A stretch of 11,919 bases of DNA, taken from contig JAIRRO010000167.1 in assembly GCA_031255955.1 (NCBI GenBank), positions 1-11,919 of the forward strand, given 5' to 3'. The DNA is from Oscillospiraceae bacterium. Its GTDB lineage: Bacteria > Bacillota > Clostridia > Oscillospirales > Oscillospiraceae. The position numbers were made by a program, and so were the translations under genes. The notes under the pieces are model-generated. The model made no database searches. It saw only the letters and a program-made list of their open reading frames with translations, and was not told the origin of the DNA. Shown here piece after piece: positions 5,108 through 11,919 of the stretch. The first letter of the stretch is position 1. Every line of letters begins with the position of its first letter.

Positions 5108-7111
5108 GTGGATAACAAGCTGCCGCGGTTCCTGCGCCCGAGTATGCGCCTGTATTTCATACTCCTTATAATATTCGCCGTGGTCACGTTTTTCTTTGGA
5201 AGCGAGCGGCATATTCTTGCGATTTCGGAATTTGCCGTCATCGCGCTGCTGGCAATTTACACGCGCGTTGACAACAAAAAGCGCGCCGACAGGCTGGCGC
5301 AATATCTTGAAGCGGTGACGGACGGCATAGACACCGCCGCTGAAAGCTCCCTGACGCGCTCACCGCTGCCCGTCGTGGTGTTCAGCACAAAATCCTGCAA
5401 TATTCTATGGTCAAACGAGCTGTTCCGCGCGATTACGGACGACCGCGAGCGTATGTTTGAGGTGCGCGTTTCAGACCTTGTGCCGGATTTTGATTCCGAT
5501 TGGCTGCGCGACGGCAGACTTGAATGTCCCGAGCCTATCGCGCTGGGCGACCGCCTTTTTAAGCTCTACGGCAGTCTGGCGCGCTTCGGCGGCGCGCGGA
5601 CGGACGATTTCATCGCCACGACATACTGGGTGGACGTCACCGCCTATGAACGCACGCGCTCAGAATTTTATCTCTCCCGCCCCGTCTATACAATTATATT
5701 ATTAGATAACTATGAGGATTTGACGAAGGGCGTCAGCGAGCAGGAAAAATCCGCGGTGCTGTCAGAGATTGACGCAAAAATCGGGGAATGGACAAGCGGA
5801 CGCGACGGCTATCTGTGCAAATACGACCGCGACCGCTATCTATACGTCACAGAGGAACGCCACCTTGACGACCTTGTCGGGGATAAATTTAAGATTCTTG
5901 AGGCTGTGCGGGAATGCATCGGGGCGGGCGGCGTTCACGCGACGCTATCCATCGGCATCGGCAAGGACGGCAAAACCCCGCTGGAATCCTCACGCTTCGC
6001 CTCCCTTGCCATCGAAATGGCTCTGACGCGCGGCGGGGATCAGGCTGTTATTAAAAATCATTTCAACTTTGAATTTTTCGGCGGCAACTCCGCCGAGCCG
6101 GAAAAACGCACAAAGGTAAAGGCGCGCGTGATGGCGAACGCCCTCGGCGAGCTAATCGCCGATTCCTCCTCCGTATTCATAATGGGGCATAAAAACGCGG
6201 ACTTTGACGCCGTGGGCGCCGCCGCCGGTGTGCGGCGCATCGCATTGTCGAAGAGCGTCCCCGCGTATATCGTCATCGACCCTGACAACACGATGTCCAA
6301 GGCGCTTATCGAGCATCTTAAATCAGCCGAGGATTATGAGGACGCCTTCATCTCTGTGTCTGACGCTATGATAAAAGCCGACAGCCGCAGCCTGCTTGTT
6401 GTCGTGGATACCTCCAGACCGGAGGAAACAGAATCTCAGGATTTGCTGCTGTCGCTCACCCGCGTCGCCGTCATCGACCACCACCGCCGCGCCGCGACAT
6501 ATATCGAAAACGCGACGGTGAATTTCAACGAGCCATACGCCTCCTCCGCGTGTGAGCTTGTCACGGAGCTGCTTCAATACATCGTCGATCAACGCGCGAT
6601 TTTGCGCGTTGAGGCGGACGCCTTGCTTACGGGCATCGTGCTGGACACCAAAACCTTTGCCATCCGCACGGGCAGCCGCACATTTGACGCCGCCGCGTTT
6701 TTGCGCAGACTGGGGGCGGACACCGTGGACGTCAAAATGCTTATGCAGTCGGATTATTCCACGGCGATGGCACGGTATGAGCTTGTCCGCGGCGCGAAAA
6801 TATATCACGACGGCATCGCTGTAGCGTCCTCCGACGCCGCAGCTGACCGCGTCGTTATTGCCCAATCGGCGGACGAGCTGCTTAATATCGCCGGTGTGTC
6901 AGCCTCATTTGTGCTGGCGCCGAACGACGGCGGCATATTCATATCGGGGCGCAGCATCGGCAACGTCAATGTTCAGCTTATTCTGGAGCGGCTCGGCGGC
7001 GGCGGCAATCAATCCATCGCGGGCGGACGAATGGAGGGCGTCAACGCCTCCGGCGCGCTCGCCGCGCTGCATTCGGCAATAGACGAATATTTGGCGGAGA
7101 ACCCGAAATAA
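5108..7111 (+). CDS. gdpP: Cyclic-di-AMP phosphodiesterase, GdpP type
   Basis: This membrane-bound enzyme of 667 residues (GTG start) hydrolyses c-di-AMP to pApA, controlling potassium uptake, wall stress and osmotic balance. Two membrane helices lie at about 14-31 and 35-52. A PAS-like region follows at about 85-180, then a degenerate GGDEF domain at about 193-318. The DHH domain shows GHKNADFDAVG at 360-370, VVDTSRPE at 432-439, IDHHRRA at 456-462 and IVLDTKTF at 510-517. These supply the metal-binding Asp and His residues, so catalysis should be intact. The C-terminal DHHA1 domain has SGRSIGNVNVQ near 613-623. Its glycine motif reads GGGGN (Asn634) where the family usually has His. It heads the operon with rplI and dnaB, the standard order in Bacillota. 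Confidence 0.95.
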   Translation: MDNKLPRFLRPSMRLYFILLIIFAVVTFFFGSERHILAISEFAVIALLAIYTRVDNKKRADRLAQYLEAVTDGIDTAAESSLTRSPLPVVVFSTKSCNILWSNELFRAITDDRERMFEVRVSDLVPDFDSDWLRDGRLECPEPIALGDRLFKLYGSLARFGGARTDDFIATTYWVDVTAYERTRSEFYLSRPVYTIILLDNYEDLTKGVSEQEKSAVLSEIDAKIGEWTSGRDGYLCKYDRDRYLYVTEERHLDDLVGDKFKILEAVRECIGAGGVHATLSIGIGKDGKTPLESSRFASLAIEMALTRGGDQAVIKNHFNFEFFGGNSAEPEKRTKVKARVMANALGELIADSSSVFIMGHKNADFDAVGAAAGVRRIALSKSVPAYIVIDPDNTMSKALIEHLKSAEDYEDAFISVSDAMIKADSRSLLVVVDTSRPEETESQDLLLSLTRVAVIDHHRRAATYIENATVNFNEPYASSACELVTELLQYIVDQRAILRVEADALLTGIVLDTKTFAIRTGSRTFDAAAFLRRLGADTVDVKMLMQSDYSTAMARYELVRGAKIYHDGIAVASSDAAADRVVIAQSADELLNIAGVSASFVLAPNDGGIFISGRSIGNVNVQLILERLGGGGNQSIAGGRMEGVNASGALAALHSAIDEYLAENPK

Positions 7112-7154
7112 CCGCCGATTCAAAATCAAGTTAAGAAGGGAACGGTAACGGAGA

Positions 7155-7601
7155 ATGAAAGTCATTTTACAACAGGACGTGCGCGACCAAGGCAAAAAGG
7201 GGCAGCTTATAGAGGTTTCCGACGGTTATGCCCGCAATTACTTATTCCCGCGCAAGCTCGCCGTTGAGGCTACGAGCGCCAGCCTCAGCGTTATGCGTCA
7301 GCAGGAGGCGGCGCGGCGGCGTCAGGCGGAGCGCGAGCGCGCCGAGGCGCTGGAGCTGTCAGCAAAGCTTGAGGGGCTTATCGTCAAGCTTACGGCGAAA
7401 TCCGGCGGGGGAGGGCGTCTGTTCGGCTCTGTGACAACGGCTGAAATCGCCGACGAGCTTTCAAAGCAGCACGGCATTACGATAGAAAAAAACAAGCTGT
7501 CGCTTGATGAAAGCATCAAGGGCTTTGGCACGTATGCCGTAAAATGCAAGCTCGGGCATGAGGTTTCGGGCGTTATCAATGTTATTGTAACGGAGGGATA
7601 A
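7155..7601 (+). CDS. rplI: 50S ribosomal protein L9
   Basis: This is a full-length 148-residue L9, which binds 23S rRNA domain V near the L1 stalk and reaches across to the small subunit. The N-terminal RNA-binding domain opens with MKVILQQDVRDQGKKG and keeps VSDGYARNYLFPR at about 21-33. A long charged helix follows at about 40-75, rich in Arg, Glu and Ala. The C-terminal domain contains GRLFGSVTTAEIAD and IKGFGTYAV. The start is fixed by family conservation although the ribosome binding sites are poorly placed: GGAG is only one base from the ATG, and AGAAGGG is 14 bases away. It lies 43 bases after gdpP and six bases before dnaB, with no promoter between. Confidence 0.98.
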   Translation: MKVILQQDVRDQGKKGQLIEVSDGYARNYLFPRKLAVEATSASLSVMRQQEAARRRQAERERAEALELSAKLEGLIVKLTAKSGGGGRLFGSVTTAEIADELSKQHGITIEKNKLSLDESIKGFGTYAVKCKLGHEVSGVINVIVTEG

Positions 7602-7607
7602 ATTTCT

Positions 7608-8963
7608 GTGGCTTCGGACGAGCTTATAATTCGGCAGGTTCCACACAGCCCGGAGGCGGAAAGGGCTGTTATCGGTTCTATGCTTATAGATGTGCGATGC
7701 GCCCCCGGCGTCATCGGTGTGCTAAAGGCGTCCGATTTTTATTCGCCGCTCAATCGCGCGATATATGACACGATTTATTCGATGTTCACATTTTCCAAAA
7801 CCATCGACCCTGTCACCGTGCTGGACAATATGCGCGCCGGGGGCGTTTTGACGGACGCCACGCCGAATTATGTGCTGGAGGTGATCAGCCTTACCCCCAC
7901 CTCCGCGAACGTGATGGAATACGCCGCCATCGTGCGCGATATGTCTCTGCTGCGCTCAATTGCCGACACCGGCGCCGAAATCGCGGAGCTGGCGACATCC
8001 GGCGAGGGCGGAGCGGAGAGCATTCTTGACGCCGCCGAAAAGAAAATTTACGCGCTGCGGCAGGATAAATCAGTTTCGGGACTTGAGCCTGTGGGCAAAA
8101 TTCTTGCGGGTGTATACGAGCAAATCATTGACGCCTCGGAGAACGGCGCGGGATTGCCGGGCGTACCCTCCGGGCTTTCCGACCTCGACAGCCGCATAAT
8201 GGGGCTTAACAAATCCGACCTCATTATAATAGCGTCGCGCCCCGGCATGGGCAAAACGAGCATCGCGCTGAATATCGCGCTGCATGCCGCGCGCGCCTCA
8301 AATAAAGCCGTCGCCTTTTTCTCCCTTGAAATGTCGCGCGAACAATTGGCAATCAGACTGCTGTCCTCCGAGAGCCGCATAGACGGCAAAAAGCTTCAAA
8401 CGGGCAGGGTGTCTCCCCTTGAATGGAAGATTCTTGCCGAGGCGGCGTCCGGCATTTCAAAATCAGAGATTTATATCGACGACAATCCCTCTCTGTCCGT
8501 CGCCGATATGAACGCGCAGTGCCGCCGTGTCCGCAACCTCGGTCTTGTCGTCATCGACTATCTTCAGCTGATGCAGTCCGCCGCCGGACCCACCCGCCGC
8601 TCGTATGAAAACAGGGTGCAGGTGGTTTCCGACATTTCGCGTATGATGAAAATTATGGCGAAGGAGCTTAATGTGCCCGTCATCTGCGGCTGCCAGCTCT
8701 CCCGCGCTAACGAGGCGCGCTCCAACAAGCGCCCCATGCTCTCCGACCTGCGCGAATCAGGCTCGATTGAGCAGGACGCGGACATCGTCCTTGGGCTGTA
8801 CCGCGATGATTACTACGACAAGAATTCCGTGAATCCAAACATCGCCGAATGTATAATTTTGAAAAACAGGCGCGGCGAAACAGGCACCGTTGATCTGCTC
8901 TGGCAGCCGGAATTTACGACATACGCCACCCTTGACCACCGTCACTCAGACGGGGACGACTGA
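7608..8963 (+). CDS. dnaB: Replicative DNA helicase DnaB
   Basis: This hexameric 5'-3' helicase, called DnaC in Bacillus subtilis, unwinds DNA at the fork and loads primase. The 451-residue length is normal. The N-terminal primase-binding domain starts with VPHSPEAERAVIGSMLID at about 11-28. A linker precedes the RecA-like motor, whose Walker A is SRPGMGKT at 210-217 and Walker B LVVIDYLQLM at 313-322, with Asp317. The motifs SDLRESGSIEQDAD at 379-392 and KNRRGETG at 419-426 are also present, the latter holding the likely arginine finger. The usual A-L-S-Q-L-S-R reads C-G-C-Q-L-S-R near 360-366, a mild change. No intein is present. It starts with GTG, eleven bases after GGAGG, which overlaps the end of rplI. 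Confidence 0.98.
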   Translation: MASDELIIRQVPHSPEAERAVIGSMLIDVRCAPGVIGVLKASDFYSPLNRAIYDTIYSMFTFSKTIDPVTVLDNMRAGGVLTDATPNYVLEVISLTPTSANVMEYAAIVRDMSLLRSIADTGAEIAELATSGEGGAESILDAAEKKIYALRQDKSVSGLEPVGKILAGVYEQIIDASENGAGLPGVPSGLSDLDSRIMGLNKSDLIIIASRPGMGKTSIALNIALHAARASNKAVAFFSLEMSREQLAIRLLSSESRIDGKKLQTGRVSPLEWKILAEAASGISKSEIYIDDNPSLSVADMNAQCRRVRNLGLVVIDYLQLMQSAAGPTRRSYENRVQVVSDISRMMKIMAKELNVPVICGCQLSRANEARSNKRPMLSDLRESGSIEQDADIVLGLYRDDYYDKNSVNPNIAECIILKNRRGETGTVDLLWQPEFTTYATLDHRHSDGDD

Positions 8964-8978
8964 GCCGGGGGATAAAAT

Positions 8979-10382
8979 ATGCTCTCCGCCATCACCGGCT
9001 TCGCCGATAAATACGATATGCTGCCGCGCGGCGCTACGATAATTGCCGCCGTCTCCGGAGGCGCGGACTCAACGGCGCTGCTCGCGGCGCTCTGCGAGCT
9101 TGCCCCCGCGCGGGATTTAATTATTCACGCCGCGCACTTTGACCACCGTCTGCGCGGCGAGGAATCCGATCGCGACCGCGAATTTGTCCTGCGGCTGTGC
9201 AAAAGGCTCGGCGTTTCCTGTCATGTCGGCTATGGCGATACCCGCGCGCTGGCGAGCTCGCGCGGGGGCGGGCTTGAGGACGCGGCGCGCGAGCTGCGAT
9301 ATGAATTCTTCGCAGAGCTATCCGGCGGCGCGCAGTTTGGAGGCCGGGCGCGTGTCGCCGTTGCTCACACGGCGGACGACAACGCCGAAACAATGCTGTT
9401 TAATCTTGCCCGCGGCTCCGGAACACGCGGACTCGCCGGGATTCCGCCCGTCCGCGGCAATATCATCCGTCCGATGCTCTCCGTCACCCGTGCCGACGTG
9501 AACGCCTTTTTATCCGAGCGCGGTCTTGAACACGCGGAGGACTCTACGAACGCGGACGAGGCTTATTCCAGAAACGCCATCCGGCATAAAGCCGTCCCCG
9601 TGCTGCGCGAAATTAATCCGCGCTTCGCGCCGCACGCGCTTCGCGCCGCAGAGCTCCTGCGCGAGGATGACGAATATCTCACCGCGCTCGCGCTGGATTT
9701 TATCGCGGCGCGCTGCGATAACGGCATAGCTTCAACCACTGAGCTTTTATCCCTGCCGCGCCCCGTCGCCTCCCGCGTCGTTATGGCGCTATCGGGCGGG
9801 CGGCTGCGCTCGGCTCACATCGATGCGATTTTCTCTTTGTGCCGCGCCTCCTCCGGCACGGCGCGCCTTTCGATACCGGGCGGCGACGTCACGCGGCTGT
9901 ATGACCGGCTTGTTTTCGGCGGGGCGGAAGCTGCCTCATCCCTCCCCACGCTTTTTCCGGAGTATGAAAATCCCGTTGATGCTCCCGCGCCGAGGCTGCG
10001 AATATCGCTGCGGGACGCCGTCGCCGCGACCGACGCGAAAGCGTTTTATAAAGCCTCTGAAAAAATTAATAAAAGATTTACGGTTTTTATGTTCAAAAAA
10101 AGCGAGGTCTGTGGTAGAATTGTCGTCAGACCCCGCGCAGCGGGCGATTCGATTAAAATTTTGGGCGGAAAAATCACAAAAAGCCTGAAAAAGCTTTTCA
10201 TCGAAAAAAAAATCCCCGCTTCCCGCCGCGAGCTTATTCCGATAATCGCGGACGCGCTCGGTCCGCTCGCCGTTTACGGCGTTGCGGTCGGCGCCCGCGC
10301 CGCCTTTAGTGCGGACGACGACGTCATCGAGCTGCGCTTTGAGGAATATCGCGACGAAACCGCCGATCGGTCAAGCAATTGA
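8979..10382 (+). CDS. tilS: tRNA(Ile)-lysidine synthetase
   Basis: TilS attaches lysine to cytidine 34 of the tRNA-Ile with CAT anticodon, using ATP, so that it reads AUA and is charged with isoleucine. The 467-residue protein has the N-type PP-loop SGGADS at 26-31, then AAHFDHRLRG at 51-60. HTADDNAETMLFNLARGSGTRG spans 130-151 and DSTNADEAYSRNAIRHK 188-204. A C-terminal TilS domain at about 375-455 contains VRPRAAGDSI and SLKKLFIEKKIPASRR. The region coding for about residues 360-375 is unusually AT-rich, and a run of nine A lies at 10204-10212 in the C-terminal domain. It starts 15 bases after dnaB with GGGGGAT as ribosome binding site. The next genes, hpt and ftsH, are its classical partners. 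Confidence 0.96.
   Translation: MLSAITGFADKYDMLPRGATIIAAVSGGADSTALLAALCELAPARDLIIHAAHFDHRLRGEESDRDREFVLRLCKRLGVSCHVGYGDTRALASSRGGGLEDAARELRYEFFAELSGGAQFGGRARVAVAHTADDNAETMLFNLARGSGTRGLAGIPPVRGNIIRPMLSVTRADVNAFLSERGLEHAEDSTNADEAYSRNAIRHKAVPVLREINPRFAPHALRAAELLREDDEYLTALALDFIAARCDNGIASTTELLSLPRPVASRVVMALSGGRLRSAHIDAIFSLCRASSGTARLSIPGGDVTRLYDRLVFGGAEAASSLPTLFPEYENPVDAPAPRLRISLRDAVAATDAKAFYKASEKINKRFTVFMFKKSEVCGRIVVRPRAAGDSIKILGGKITKSLKKLFIEKKIPASRRELIPIIADALGPLAVYGVAVGARAAFSADDDVIELRFEEYRDETADRSSN
10092..10120 (+). promoter_or_regulatory. Possible internal promoter within tilS for hpt and ftsH
   Basis: TTCAAA (10092-10097), a 17-base spacer and TAGAAT (10115-10120) lie inside the AT-rich part of tilS. 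A TG precedes TAGAAT by one base, forming an extended -10. It would begin transcription near 10127, about 280 bases before hpt, and could uncouple hpt and ftsH from the upstream genes. The AT-rich coding context makes a chance match possible. Confidence 0.4.
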
Positions 10383-10404
10383 GAGAGAAGGGATACGTGA
10401 AAAA

Positions 10405-10968
10405 ATGCGTGAAAAGACAACAGCACACGCGACAGATTTATTAAAAGTTTCTTACGACGAGGGCGTTATCAAAACGCGCGTCGAACAGCTCGGGCAGCAG
10501 CTTGCCGCGGATTACGCCGATAAAAACCCCGTGTTCGTCGGCATCCTGAACGGCGCGTTTGTGTTTCTGTCGGATCTTGCCCGGGCGTGTGATTTCCCGC
10601 TTGAGCTGCGTTTTTTGCGGGCGTCATCATACGGCTCCGCCGCCGTCACCTCCGGCAATGTGAAGCTGGAGTCCGGACTCGCAGAACCGCTGACGGGTCG
10701 CCACGTGCTGATTGTGGAGGATATTCTTGATTCCGGTGTGACGCTCTCGCGCATACGCGAGCTGCTTCTCGCCGAAAACCCCGCGTCGCTTCGTTTATGC
10801 GCCTTCCTCGATAAAACGGAGTGCCGCCTTGTCCCCATCGAGGCTGACTATGTCGGCTTTACCTGCGAGCCGTCGTTTTTCGTCGGATACGGACTTGACT
10901 ACGCGGAGCGCTACCGAAACCTGCCATATATCGGCGTATTAAAGCCGGAGATTTACGGCGGGGCATAG
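10405..10968 (+). CDS. hpt: Hypoxanthine phosphoribosyltransferase
   Basis: This purine salvage enzyme joins hypoxanthine, and usually guanine, to PRPP to form IMP or GMP. The reading frame is open further upstream inside tilS, but the family begins shortly before the L-L-K-V-S-Y-D-E segment. ATG 10405 (187 residues) fits, with AAGGG twelve bases upstream and no other usable start near it. Visible are VGILNGAFVFLSDL at about 45-58, the flexible loop ASSYGS at 73-78, and the PRPP-binding motif VLIVEDILDSGVTL at 101-114, with its acidic pair and catalytic Asp. Near the end, VGYGLDYAERYRNLPYIGVL occupies 160-179, a conserved hpt signature. It follows tilS by 22 bases and precedes ftsH by 52. Confidence 0.95.
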   Translation: MREKTTAHATDLLKVSYDEGVIKTRVEQLGQQLAADYADKNPVFVGILNGAFVFLSDLARACDFPLELRFLRASSYGSAAVTSGNVKLESGLAEPLTGRHVLIVEDILDSGVTLSRIRELLLAENPASLRLCAFLDKTECRLVPIEADYVGFTCEPSFFVGYGLDYAERYRNLPYIGVLKPEIYGGA

Positions 10969-11020
10969 CAAAAAATTCGATTACCCCATTTCATATACTA
11001 CACTATAAGGAAGTGAGCTT

Positions 11021-11919
11021 TTGAAAAAGAAATCGTCGCGCGATATCGGAACGATTGCGCTGGTGCTGATAATATTGCTGGCGCTGTTTTATCTGTTCGC
11101 CCTCCGTGACAGCTCCTCTGACAAAGACGTCACATATTCAATCGTCAGGCGTGTGTTTATCGAAAACAAGGTTGAGTCCTTTGTTCTGAAGGATCGCACG
11201 CTGCGCATCCAGCTAAAGGAGAGCGACCCCGACCTCGGAACCGATTTAATCACACACGAGCTTTACAGTCTGGACATCTTCTATAACGACCTGCGTGAGC
11301 ATATCGACGCCTTGGTCGCCGAAAACGATGATTTTGTCTATGACTACGGACTCAGCTGGCAGTTCCCCGAATGGTTCACGATAATTCCGCCCATCATCAC
11401 CATCATCGCGTTTATCGTGGTGTACAACGTTATGATCGGGCGCGCCGGAATGGGCGGCGACAAGGGCGTTATGCGCTTCGGCAGGGCAAGAACGCGCCTT
11501 GCCGGAGAGGATAAAAAGAAGGTCACCTTTGCCGATGTCGCGGGCGCGGATGAGGAAAAGGAAGAGCTTCGCGAAATTGTGGACTTTTTAAAGGGTCCGC
11601 AAAAATACATCGCGCTGGGCGCGCGCATCCCCAAGGGCGTGCTGCTTGTGGGACCTCCCGGCACCGGAAAAACCCTTATCGCGAAGGCTGTAGCCGGAGA
11701 AGCCGGCGTGCAGTTCCTCTCAATTTCAGGCTCCGATTTCGTTGAGCTTTATGTGGGCGTGGGCGCGTCACGCGTGCGCGATTTATTCGATCAGGCGAAA
11801 AAGCTGGCTCCCGCAATCATATTCATCGATGAAATTGACGCCGTCGGACGTCAGCGCGGGGCGGGACTCGGCGGCGGTCACGACGAGCGCGAGCAAACGC
11901 TGAACCAGCTGCTTGTCGA
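11021..11919 (+). CDS. ftsH: ATP-dependent zinc metalloprotease FtsH, 5' part
   Basis: FtsH is a hexameric inner-membrane AAA+ protease that degrades misfolded membrane proteins and selected regulators. The first 299 codons are here and the gene continues beyond the window. It starts with TTG at 11021, ten bases after AAGG, followed by KKKSSRDIG; no ATG lies near this position. Membrane helix 1 is at about 10-26, an extracytoplasmic domain at about 27-115, and helix 2 at about 119-136. The AAA module begins with VTFADVAGADEEKEEL. Walker A GPPGTGKT is at 211-218, Walker B IIFIDEID at 266-273, and the second-region-of-homology segment starts at the edge (GGHDEREQTLNQLL). The zinc-binding HEXXH lies outside the window. 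Confidence 0.96.
   Translation, partial: MKKKSSRDIGTIALVLIILLALFYLFALRDSSSDKDVTYSIVRRVFIENKVESFVLKDRTLRIQLKESDPDLGTDLITHELYSLDIFYNDLREHIDALVAENDDFVYDYGLSWQFPEWFTIIPPIITIIAFIVVYNVMIGRAGMGGDKGVMRFGRARTRLAGEDKKKVTFADVAGADEEKEELREIVDFLKGPQKYIALGARIPKGVLLVGPPGTGKTLIAKAVAGEAGVQFLSISGSDFVELYVGVGASRVRDLFDQAKKLAPAIIFIDEIDAVGRQRGAGLGGGHDEREQTLNQLLV

Noticed and set aside
6323..6865. A 180-codon minus-strand open frame opposite gdpP.
   Set aside because: It covers the DHH domain of gdpP, has low-complexity composition and shows no motif; it is a shadow of the real gene.
10976..11009. TATACT and TATAAG hexamers in the 52-base gap before ftsH, considered as a dedicated ftsH promoter.
   Set aside because: No acceptable -35 hexamer sits at 16-18 bases from either one.

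Overview
The window is a GC-rich (roughly 57-60%) bacterial chromosome segment, most likely from an uncultured member of the Clostridia (Bacillota). The evidence is a close AbrB homologue, the gdpP-rplI-dnaB and tilS-hpt-ftsH gene orders, strong AGGAGG-type ribosome binding sites, several near-consensus sigma-A promoters with 17-base spacers, and GTG or TTG starts on three genes. I see no prophage, insertion sequence, CRISPR array, tRNA or rRNA. Almost everything is housekeeping.

Left part (1-4412, minus strand). From right to left there is a secreted, probably beta-helical protein of unknown role. Next comes a promoter driving a two-gene operon: an aconitase-superfamily hydratase of the YbhJ type, translationally coupled by an ATGA overlap to a eukaryotic-type NADP isocitrate dehydrogenase. 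Together they would convert citrate to 2-oxoglutarate for glutamate synthesis. At the very edge lies the AT-rich 5' end of a probable GNAT acetyltransferase.

Middle (4413-5107). This is a divergent regulatory region. A near-perfect sigma-A promoter and a roughly 105-base GC-rich leader precede an abrB-like transition-state regulator. A long hairpin and a second promoter follow it.

Right part (5108-11919, plus strand). Here is a tightly packed probable operon: gdpP (c-di-AMP phosphodiesterase), rplI (ribosomal protein L9), dnaB (replicative helicase), tilS (tRNA-Ile lysidine synthetase), hpt (hypoxanthine phosphoribosyltransferase) and ftsH (membrane AAA+ protease, cut by the window end). This joins two clusters that are separate in Bacillus subtilis.

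No clearly new system is visible. The best leads are fine-scale. The abrB-like gene appears to carry two compensating frameshifts that scramble the second half of a CxxC/CxxC zinc ribbon. GdpP has Asn where the DHHA1 GGGH motif normally has His. The abrB leader is structured, and an internal promoter may lie inside tilS.
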